From: Candidatus Saccharibacteria bacterium UBA1103
Lineage (GTDB): Bacteria; Patescibacteriota; Saccharimonadia; Saccharimonadales; Saccharimonadaceae
Length of the DNA: 7,663 nucleotides
Assembly: GCA_905373275.1 (NCBI GenBank)
Contig: CAJPSI010000033.1
Span: 1-7,663 of the forward strand
Direction of reading: 5' to 3'
Shown here: positions 1 through 4,168 of the stretch, piece after piece
Position numbering within the stretch: position 1 is the first letter of the stretch
Layout: every line of letters begins with the position of its first letter
The notes under the pieces: generated by a model
The model's database searches: none
What the model saw: the letters and a program-made list of their open reading frames with translations, nothing else
Told to the model about the DNA's origin: nothing
Translations under genes and position numbers: made by a program

Positions 1-10
1 TAGTGCGTAA

Positions 11-213
11 GAGCAGGGCGATATGGTTGACGAAGACTGTTGATATAACAGCTAGCTAGCAATTGCCAGTGGTACTAGCACGTCGCCAACCTGTCCAGCT
101 GATGCTAATTGAGTCTACCTAGATATAACAATGCATCATACACATTCTTCTCTCCTATCGTAGTGCAATATTATGCATCGTGCTGGGGTCTGAGGAGACC
201 ATACGCCCTGCTC
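11..213 (+). repeat. Branched palindromic repeat, copy C (core with private arms and an enlarged inner stem)
   Basis: The outer arms GAGCAGGGCG (11-20) and CGCCCTGCTC (204-213) are perfect reverse complements and continue inward through TATGGT/ACCATA. The inside carries the family motifs in order: TTGACGAAG, a hairpin CTGTT/AACAG (37-51), a hairpin GCTAG/CTAGC (55-79), GTCGCCA, and CTGAGGAGACC (190-200). The arm sequence is unrelated to that of the copies at 241-447 and 1141-1342, yet pairing is kept. Between GTCGCCA and CTGAGGAG this copy holds about 100 extra bases, closed by their own stem: CCAGC and GATGC (95-105) with GCATC and GCTGG (175-186). No TGTAATTTCCC outer ends flank it. It encodes no credible protein. 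All of this is seen directly; the function is unknown. Confidence 0.75.
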
Positions 214-240
214 TGAGCTACAAGACTTAATATTTATACG

Positions 241-447
241 TTTGTAATTTCCCCAGTCTTATTTTCTTAGTCTGGCTTTAGTTAAAAACAGATGCTCCTG
301 GTACGAGTAGTACAGTGTGGTTGACGAAGGCTGTTGATACAGCAGTAATTTAACAATTGCCCGTGGTGACCTATACGTCGCCAGGCCTGAGGAGACCACC
401 TGTACTACTTGCACGCTATAAAGTTATGCGTGGAGGGAAATTACAAA
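241..447 (+). repeat. MITE-like branched repeat, copy A (complete)
   Basis: The terminal inverted repeats are TTTGTAATTTCCC (241-253) and GGGAAATTACAAA (435-447), a perfect 13-bp match. Nested inside is a cruciform with arms GTACGAGTAGTACAG (301-315) and CTGTACTACTTGCAC (400-414), extended by GTGGT/ACCAC. Its core holds TTGACGAAG, the hairpin GCTGT-TGAT-ACAGC (330-343), AGTAA, ACGTCGCCA and CTGAGGAGACC. The same layout, about 203-207 bp long, recurs inverted at 1141-1342 and from 7538 to the window end, including the AT-rich flanks between outer ends and arms. No transposase is encoded, so any movement would need one supplied in trans. I see no clear target-site duplication. Confidence 0.85.
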
Positions 448-465
448 CTCCACCCTGGGCTGCGA

Positions 466-491
466 GATAAAAACGAATGCCTCTGAGGCAT
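466..491 (-). terminator. Terminator-like palindrome next to repeat A
   Basis: ATGCCTC-T-GAGGCAT (477-491) is a perfect 7-bp palindrome. On the minus strand it is followed after three bases by a T-rich run (TTTTTAT), as in an intrinsic terminator. No minus-strand gene is visible upstream of it, so it may only insulate the tRNA-Val promoter region from antisense transcription. Confidence 0.35.
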
Positions 492-518
492 AAATAATAA
501 TGCAATGCGCTTGAACTT

Positions 519-547
519 TTGCATATAGCCGGCTGATTTGCTAGTAT
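519..547 (+). promoter_or_regulatory. Promoter of tRNA-Val
   Basis: A -35 TTGCAT (519-524), a 17-base spacer and a -10 TAGTAT (542-547), with an upstream TGC that makes it an extended -10. The predicted start is about 554, seven bases before the tRNA. The tRNA-Asp promoter at 3963-3991 has the same layout, which supports the call. Confidence 0.7.
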
Positions 548-560
548 GAATGCCATAGAT

Positions 561-637
561 GGGTCGGTAGCTCAGTTGGCTAGAGCGCATCCTTGACGTG
601 GATGAGGTCAGGAGTTCGAGCCTCTTTCGACCCACCA
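561..637 (+). tRNA. tRNA-Val (anticodon GAC)
   Basis: Full cloverleaf: acceptor GGGTCGG/TCGACCC, D stem GCTC/GAGC, anticodon stem CATCC/GGATG with loop TTGACGT (anticodon GAC at 595-597), T stem AGGAG/CTCTT with loop TTCGAGC, discriminator A and a genome-encoded CCA at 635-637. The anticodon arm and variable loop resemble those of E. coli tRNA-Val(GAC). It has its own promoter and a terminator nine bases downstream, so it is a single-gene transcription unit. Confidence 0.95.
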
Positions 638-645
638 GCATTATT

Positions 646-672
646 GCCACTACCTCAGGTAGTGGCTTTTTT
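646..672 (+). terminator. Intrinsic terminator of tRNA-Val
   Basis: Nine-base-pair perfect stem GCCACTACC/GGTAGTGGC with loop TCA, followed directly by six T residues. This is a textbook Rho-independent terminator. Confidence 0.92.
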
Positions 673-841
673 ACGCCTATTTACCCCAGACTTTTCCACA
701 GAAAATTACGTCTCTCCTTCGACAGACTCATCACCTATCACTACTGATACTACTCATTATTCCCGCCTTTTCCACAGATTATTATGACTTATCCGGTCGT
801 TATTATGCGCCCTATGATATATTTACCACCATCGTCTACCA
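673..841. other. Gene-free stretch with two DnaA-box-like nonamers
   Basis: This stretch holds no credible gene. TTTTCCACA, one base off the DnaA box TTATCCACA, occurs twice in the same orientation, at 692-700 and 768-776. Between them is an AT-rich stretch with repeated CTACT-type triplets (about 736-757) and a short GC cluster CCCGCC (762-767). The arrangement recalls a replication-origin element, but no dnaA, dnaN, rpmH or parAB is in view and only two boxes are present, so this is a weak candidate only. Confidence 0.25.
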
Positions 842-870
842 TTGACATACAGTGACGGCTAGGGTATAGT
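842..870 (+). promoter_or_regulatory. Near-consensus promoter of the small RNA unit
   Basis: TTGACA (842-847), a 17-base spacer and TATAGT (865-870). This is the closest match to a housekeeping-sigma promoter in the window. The predicted transcription start is about 877. The transcript would run to the terminator ending near 1115. Confidence 0.75.
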
Positions 871-880
871 AACAATGCTT

Positions 881-958
881 ATGAACAAGAGTTCAAAGGC
901 GAAGAGCCAGCGCTCATCTCGCCTAGCACAGTTCCACATTTACTTTGAAAGTATCTAG
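881..958 (+). CDS. Possible 25-aa basic micropeptide
   Basis: An ATG at 881 opens a 25-codon frame ending in TAG at 956-958. It starts MNKSSKAKSQRSS and is rich in Lys, Arg and Ser, with an aromatic tail before the stop. An in-frame ATG lies two codons upstream at 875, at or just before the predicted start of transcription. There is no Shine-Dalgarno sequence; translation would have to be leaderless or nearly so, as the promoter at 5786 suggests can happen here. The frame overlaps several hairpins of the putative RNA. Length alone makes chance likely. Confidence 0.2.
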   Translation: MNKSSKAKSQRSSRLAQFHIYFESI

Positions 959-1073
959 GTTAGTCGCTTGAGCGATGATCACCACACTTTCCTAGCTCCC
1001 AGCGCAGAGCTGCGAGGCTGCACCGGGGGCTAGATAGTATCTCAGGAACGACCAAAAACTAGTACATTAGTTG

Positions 1074-1115
1074 CCCGCCCCACCATGGAGAAATCCAAAA
1101 GTGGCGGGTCTTTTT
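1074..1115 (+). terminator. Intrinsic terminator of the small RNA unit
   Basis: CCCGCC (1074-1079) pairs with GGCGGG (1103-1108), and the stem continues past a CC bulge through AC/GT. The loop is about 17 bases, and TCTTTTT follows. Confidence 0.75.
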
Positions 1116-1140
1116 GTTGTTCGCCGCCCTTTGGTACACC

Positions 1141-1342
1141 TGTAATTTCCCCTCCACGTATAGCTTGAGTTAGTACGAGTAGTACAGGTGGTCTCCTCAG
1201 GCTTGGCACCGTATAAACTACCACGTGCACTGGTAAGCTTACTGCTATATCAACAGCCTTCGTCAACCACGCTGTACTACTCGCACCTAGGAATGTCTGT
1301 TTTAATTGAGGCTAGATTAAGAAATGAGATTAGGGAAATTAC
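1141..1342 (-). repeat. MITE-like branched repeat, copy B (complete, inverted relative to copy A)
   Basis: The ends TGTAATTTCCC (1141-1151) and GGGAAATTAC (1333-1342) form the terminal inverted repeat. The inner arms GTACGAGTAGTACAG (1173-1187) and CTGTACTACTCGCAC (1272-1286) extend through GTGG/CCAC. On the minus strand the core reads TTGACGAAG, hairpin GCTGT-TGAT-ATAGC, AGTAA, hairpin TTACCA/TGGTAG, GTGCCA and CTGAGGAGACC. Compared with copy A, the first hairpin swaps a G-C pair for a G-U pair and the second hairpin is wholly different but still pairs. It begins 26 bases after the small-RNA terminator. Confidence 0.85.
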
Positions 1343-1360
1343 GCGTGTCAACGCTCTAGC

Positions 1361-1469
1361 CAGAGTAACTCACCTAGCTTCCTCAGGCCTGGCGACGTAG
1401 CTAGCACCACTGGCAATTGCTAGCTTACTGCTGTATCAACAGCCAGAGGAAGCTAGGTGAGTTACTCTG
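1361..1469 (-). repeat. Branched palindromic repeat, copy D (same core, exchanged 24-bp perfect arms)
   Basis: Twenty-four-base arms at 1361-1384 and 1446-1469 are perfectly complementary (first bases CAGAGTAACTCACC). On the minus strand the enclosed core has the hairpin GCTGT-TGAT-ACAGC, AGTAA, hairpin GCTAGC/GCTAGC around AATTGCCAGTGGT, and ACGTCGCCAGGCCTGAGG, all matching copies A and C. It lacks the TTGACGAAG motif: that side is replaced by bases that pair with GAGGA, which is unpaired in the other copies. It has no TGTAATTTCCC ends and lies 18 bases from copy B. Confidence 0.8.
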
Positions 1470-1475
1470 ACACAT

Positions 1476-1505
1476 ACAGCCCTTAGCACATAAAGGGTGT
1501 CTTTT
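1476..1505 (+). terminator. Weak terminator-like hairpin after copy D
   Basis: ACA-G-CCCTT (1476-1484) pairs with AAGGGTGT (1493-1500) with one bulged G. The loop is eight bases, and CTTTT follows. It could end plus-strand transcription coming from the repeats, but the T run is short. Confidence 0.4.
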
Positions 1506-1507
1506 GT

Positions 1508-1610
1508 CCTTCATCTACATCGTCATTTCCTGAAGACTGTGCACGCTTGAAGCTCAGCAGTGCACGAGCCAGCCAGGCGGGTCTGAAGGAAATGATGACG
1601 AGACGAAGAG
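1508..1610. repeat. Long imperfect palindrome with inner hairpin, unrelated to the other family
   Basis: The arms at 1508-1531 and 1587-1610 are complementary over about 22 positions with a few mismatches (for example CATTTCCT with AGGAAATG). Inside, GTGCAC at 1539-1544 pairs with GTGCAC at 1560-1565. The core shares none of the motifs of copies A to E. The glycosyltransferase stop codon lies 83 bases beyond on the minus strand, so it could sit in the 3' untranslated region of that message or be another mobile or structured element. Confidence 0.5.
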
Positions 1611-1692
1611 TGAGGGCTGGAGTAGCGAGCAATTGATTAGCCAGGAGATAACAGGAAAAATAACGACGTATGCGCCGGGTGCTCTACGTTTC

Positions 1693-3360
1693 TTAGCGCC
1701 TAGGCTTGGTGGCTTTGGGTTTGACCTGCTTGATCGCCTTTTCGGTCACATCAAACTTCTCCATGTAGTTGCCCGTCAGTAGTCGCCACTGGGCGGCATA
1801 AGCCGAAGCACTACTATAGACGATAGCATTGATCGGCATCAGCGCCCACTGTAGCACCATCAGCAAGCTCCTACCCTTGCGATAGCGCTTCGGACGAGCC
1901 GGTAGCATAGAGAGTGAAGTAATCACCGTGATCAGCAGCCCAACCACCGCTATCTGCTGTACTCGAGAGACGATCAGCGGTAAATCATTGACCAGGATGC
2001 TATTATGGGCGGCGATTGGATTAATGTAGAGAGGAGCGAAAGCGCCGAAGCCGACGATCGGCGCCATACAAGCCAGTGAGACATGCCCCTCAAGCGAGCG
2101 GAAGAAACGGGCCCAACCGTCCAGTAAGCTCCCCCGAAACTTGCCGCTCATCAGTCGAGTGGCGATATAGGCGTCGTCCGAAGCACCGTATGCCCAGCGC
2201 CGCATCTGAATAAACTGCGCCTTGAGCGTTCGCCGATAAGTACTCGACAGCACCGCATCCTGCCCGATGCTTAGCCGCAGCGGGATCACCTCGTAGTTAC
2301 CGTCGAAGAAGAAGTAACTGCGCCAGTATTGATGTCCGTCTTCGACGATCGTCCGCTTGCTCCAATAGTTCATCTGTTCCAGCGCCCACAGCCCCTGTGA
2401 GTGCGAAGCAAAGTTCTTTAGAGTATTAGGGCGCATTGACGAGATGACATTCCAGAAAGAATTAGACAGCGCTACCACTCGCATCGGAGCCGGCGCATCC
2501 CAAATGTTGTTGTTAAACAGACATATCGGCTGGAAGGAACATTGCTGCCTATTCTCAGTCGTGATCCACCGGTATGTCAGATAGGAGAAATACTGCCTGT
2601 CGGGCTTGTTATCGGAGTCTAGAGTAGTCACGATGACATTACCAGGGTCAATCCGGTGACGCTTGACCCAGGCTGAGACTTGCGGGCCGGCATAGGTCAG
2701 GTTCGGGCCTTTGCCCATCACCTCGTCAGGCAGATCAGCCGGATGTTGCACAAAAACCAGATCACGAAATACTCCCGACCAGTGCTCCTTGATCTGAGCT
2801 ACGGTATCTAGGGCATTTTGACCGCCCCGTTCTTCGTAAGCGATGAAGACCACCAGATTATGCTTGATGTCATAGTCCAGCTCAGCCAAGTTCTGCATAG
2901 TCGGACCAAGCACCTGGTAGCTCTCGTTATATAAAGCAACGATAACCACATTGACGATCTGTTTTGGGTCGATACACATATTTTTGTGTTCAGTTAGGTA
3001 GCTTAGCTTAGCTATATGGTCAGCCAGTGTATACTCCTGAGCAACTTTTTTACTCGGCATTTGCCGGTAGCGGGCTAACGCTTTGGCCGGGTGCCTTAGG
3101 TCATCCAGTCGCCCCGCCCAATCAAGCGCCGAGGTGTGTTGCATCGCCAGACGCCCCTGGACAGTCCGATAGGCCGTGGTGACCGCTCGGACGAAAGTCA
3201 GTAAGACTAGCGAAAGTATGTATAGCGAGGCAATCAGCGGGCTAAGAAAGCTCAGCAAGACCAGTAGAATCACCGCCCCTATCGAGATTGCCCCCGGCAA
3301 TATCTCAAGCAAGCGGTACCGTCGAGTCCGCTTGCCTAGGGGTATCTCAATATCTGTCAT
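1693..3360 (-). CDS. Membrane-bound family-2 glycosyltransferase (processive-synthase type), 555 aa
   Basis: The predicted product transfers sugar from a nucleotide-sugar donor at the cytoplasmic face of the membrane, probably building or exporting a cell-surface polysaccharide. Two membrane segments (about residues 20-63) precede a GT-A catalytic domain (about 135-400) and three further membrane segments (about 425-446, 463-486, 499-523); the tail is Lys-rich. Catalytic signatures seen: VALYNE (151-156), DSD (248-250) for donor and metal, ED (340-341) as likely general base, and QMRRW (385-389), the QxxRW motif of cellulose and hyaluronan synthase relatives. The start at 3360 is chosen because GAGCGAGGAA lies just upstream; an upstream in-frame ATG at 3441 would run back into the previous gene. 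It starts 11 bases after that gene's stop. The sugar and acceptor cannot be told from sequence. No canonical terminator follows the stop. Confidence 0.88.
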   Translation of the reverse strand: MTDIEIPLGKRTRRYRLLEILPGAISIGAVILLVLLSFLSPLIASLYILSLVLLTFVRAVTTAYRTVQGRLAMQHTSALDWAGRLDDLRHPAKALARYRQMPSKKVAQEYTLADHIAKLSYLTEHKNMCIDPKQIVNVVIVALYNESYQVLGPTMQNLAELDYDIKHNLVVFIAYEERGGQNALDTVAQIKEHWSGVFRDLVFVQHPADLPDEVMGKGPNLTYAGPQVSAWVKRHRIDPGNVIVTTLDSDNKPDRQYFSYLTYRWITTENRQQCSFQPICLFNNNIWDAPAPMRVVALSNSFWNVISSMRPNTLKNFASHSQGLWALEQMNYWSKRTIVEDGHQYWRSYFFFDGNYEVIPLRLSIGQDAVLSSTYRRTLKAQFIQMRRWAYGASDDAYIATRLMSGKFRGSLLDGWARFFRSLEGHVSLACMAPIVGFGAFAPLYINPIAAHNSILVNDLPLIVSRVQQIAVVGLLITVITSLSMLPARPKRYRKGRSLLMVLQWALMPINAIVYSSASAYAAQWRLLTGNYMEKFDVTEKAIKQVKPKATKPRR

Positions 3361-3371
3361 AGATTCCTCGC

Positions 3372-3752
3372 TCAGATCACGTGGACGACCATAGCAGAAC
3401 CAAGTACTCCGATCACCAAGCCGGCTAGAGCAGTTAGCCATAACCAGCAGAGAGCCAGCTGACGACCCTTGACGGCTAATAGTTTGAGCGAAACCAGTAG
3501 ATTAGCCACGAAGACTACCGCCGGAAAGACAGCAAAATTAAAAATATAATACCAGGGAGCGTCACTGGAGGTACAATTGATGGCTGCTTTGCCGATAATC
3601 TCACAATGGGTCTTGATAGTTAGTCCTGCCCGAGCATGTGTCAGAGCGATAATGATCATCACCAGCATCTCCAGCAGACAGACTATGCTTAGTACGACAA
3701 AAAAGCGACTCTTGATCGCATCTGCTACAGCCTCTTTGATTTGCTTGCTCAT
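3372..3752 (-). CDS. Small three-helix membrane protein of unknown function, 126 aa
   Basis: I do not recognise the family. The protein begins MSKQIKEAV with a short basic, amphipathic N-terminus. It then has three hydrophobic segments (about residues 17-37, 67-89 and 98-126), the last running to the C-terminus. The 29-residue loop between the first two holds two Cys (in THCEI and NCTSS), which could form a disulfide if it faces outside. The ATG at 3752 is preceded by AAAGGAAG at good spacing; a start further upstream would lie inside tRNA-Gly. The start codon is 13 bases from the tRNA-Gly 3' end, leaving no room for a private promoter outside the tRNA. The stop is 11 bases before the glycosyltransferase start, so the two are probably co-translated, and this protein may be an accessory subunit of that enzyme (inference from context). 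Confidence 0.75.
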   Translation of the reverse strand: MSKQIKEAVADAIKSRFFVVLSIVCLLEMLVMIIIALTHARAGLTIKTHCEIIGKAAINCTSSDAPWYYIFNFAVFPAVVFVANLLVSLKLLAVKGRQLALCWLWLTALAGLVIGVLGSAMVVHVI

Positions 3753-3765
3753 CTTACTTCCTTTA

Positions 3766-3839
3766 TGGTGCGGGTGCAGAGAGTCGAACTCTGGTTTCAA
3801 CCTTGGGAAGGTTATGTATTACCGCTATACGACACCCGC
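3766..3839 (-). tRNA. tRNA-Gly (anticodon CCC)
   Basis: Acceptor GCGGGTG/CACCCGC, D stem GTAT/ATAC, anticodon stem TAACC/GGTTG with loop TTCCCAA (anticodon at 3805-3807), T stem CAGAG/CTCTG with loop TTCGACT, discriminator A and encoded CCA. It lies 19 bases downstream of tRNA-Thr and 13 bases upstream of the membrane-protein ATG, so its 3' end processing would also define the 5' end of that mRNA. Confidence 0.94.
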
Positions 3840-3858
3840 ATATTCGGAGTCAAAGTAC

Positions 3859-3935
3859 TGGAGCCACCTCGGAGATTCGAACTCCGGACCCCCGCTTTAC
3901 GAAAGCGATGCTCTAGCCAACTGAGCCAAGGTGGC
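3859..3935 (-). tRNA. tRNA-Thr (anticodon CGT)
   Basis: Acceptor GCCACCT/AGGTGGC, D stem GCTC/GAGC, anticodon stem TCGCT/AGCGG with loop TTCGTAA (anticodon at 3899-3901), T stem CGGAG/CTCCG with loop TTCGAAT, discriminator T and encoded CCA. It is the first gene of the minus-strand unit that continues into tRNA-Gly and the glycosyltransferase operon. Confidence 0.95.
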
Positions 3936-3947
3936 ACGCCTTGCTAC

Positions 3948-3956
3948 ATTATACCA
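3948..3956 (-). promoter_or_regulatory. Extended -10 promoter for tRNA-Thr/tRNA-Gly and downstream genes
   Basis: On the minus strand TGG-TATAAT gives a perfect -10 (3948-3953) with the extended TGn. No good -35 is found at 16-18 bases; TTGCAA lies only nine bases away and belongs to the divergent tRNA-Asp promoter. The start would be near 3941, about six bases before tRNA-Thr. Confidence 0.65.
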
Positions 3957-3962
3957 TGTGAG

Positions 3963-3991
3963 TTGCAAAAGCCGAGGGGTTTTGCTACTAT
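3963..3991 (+). promoter_or_regulatory. Promoter of tRNA-Asp
   Basis: TTGCAA (3963-3968), 17-base spacer, TACTAT (3986-3991) with an extended TGC. The layout matches the tRNA-Val promoter. It is divergent from, and close to, the minus-strand promoter at 3948-3956, so the two may compete. Confidence 0.7.
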
Positions 3992-4005
3992 ACGCCTAGA
4001 GTTTT

Positions 4006-4083
4006 GCGCCTGTAGTGAAGCTGGTCCATCACGCCTCCCTGTCACGGAGGAGATCGCCGGTTCGAATCCGGTCGGGCGCGCCA
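4006..4083 (+). tRNA. tRNA-Asp (anticodon GTC)
   Basis: Acceptor GCGCCTG/CGGGCGC, D stem GTGA/TCAC, anticodon stem CCTCC/GGAGG with loop CTGTCAC (anticodon GTC), T stem GCCGG/CCGGT with loop TTCGAAT, discriminator G as expected for tRNA-Asp, and encoded CCA at 4081-4083. All stems pair fully apart from single wobbles. Confidence 0.95.
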
Positions 4084-4084
4084 T

Positions 4085-4125
4085 GAGTAAGATCCTAAAT
4101 AGATCTCATCAACCCGGATTTACTC
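4085..4125 (+). other. Hairpin in the tRNA-Asp trailer
   Basis: GAGTAA-G-ATCC (4085-4095) pairs with GGATTTACTC (4116-4125) with one bulged base and a 20-base loop. No T run follows. It may aid 3' processing of the tRNA precursor, or be incidental. Confidence 0.35.
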
Positions 4126-4135
4126 TAGAGTATGG

Positions 4136-4168
4136 TTAGTCGGTTACACTTTGTGGTCGACTAATTTT
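4136..4168. terminator. Terminator between converging tRNA-Asp and the SurA-like gene
   Basis: A 12-bp stem TTAGTCGGTTAC/GTGGTCGACTAA with three G-T wobbles, loop ACTTT, is followed by TTTTC on the plus strand, so it fits tRNA-Asp. The stem covers the TAG stop of the minus-strand gene (4161-4163), so it could also terminate or protect that message, although the minus side lacks a T run. Confidence 0.65.

Larger units (their letters stand above)
877..1115 (+). ncRNA. Candidate structured small RNA of about 240 nt, family not recognised
   Basis: It is bounded by a near-consensus promoter and an intrinsic terminator, with no long reading frame between them. The sequence is rich in local hairpins: GAAC/GTTC (882-893), GGCGA/TCGCC enclosing GAGC/GCTC, TACTT/AAGTA, TCGCT/AGCGA, and CTAGCTCC/GGGGGCTAG enclosing CGCAG/CTGCG. 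A longer-range pair TATCTAG/CTAGATA joins about 952-958 with 1031-1037. I looked for the conserved blocks of RNase P RNA, tmRNA and SRP RNA and did not find them; 6S RNA cannot be ruled out by eye. A short peptide frame (881-958) begins close to the predicted 5' end, so a micropeptide mRNA is the main alternative. Confidence 0.5.

Noticed and set aside
384..400. CTGAGGAG in the repeat core as a hammerhead ribozyme motif (CUGANGA)
   Set aside because: The partner GAAA and the cleavage-site UH are missing at the required places, and copy D pairs the GAGGA part of the motif within its stem.
441..650. Minus-strand frame of 69 codons across tRNA-Val
   Set aside because: It is antisense to the tRNA and its promoter, has odd composition and no ribosome site.
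593..787. Plus-strand frame of 64 codons
   Set aside because: It starts inside tRNA-Val and runs through the terminator.
788..794. TTATCCGG as a third DnaA box
   Set aside because: It matches only the first part of the nonamer; the CACA end is absent.
1042..1400. Two overlapping frames of 70-74 codons on opposite strands over repeat B
   Set aside because: They lie in repeat and terminator sequence, lack ribosome sites and are not kept in the other repeat copies.
11..1469. The repeats as a CRISPR array
   Set aside because: Units are long, branched, in both orientations and irregularly spaced; there are no uniform spacers and no cas genes.
11..1469. The repeats as integron attC sites
   Set aside because: No core-site triplets of the attC type, no integrase and no gene cassettes lie between them.
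3361..3441. Longer glycosyltransferase start at 3441
   Set aside because: It would overlap the previous gene by about 70 bases and has no ribosome site, whereas the ATG at 3360 has one.
3741..4139. Plus-strand frames across the tRNA-Gly/Thr/Asp cluster
   Set aside because: They read through three tRNA genes, two of them antisense, and the promoters between them.
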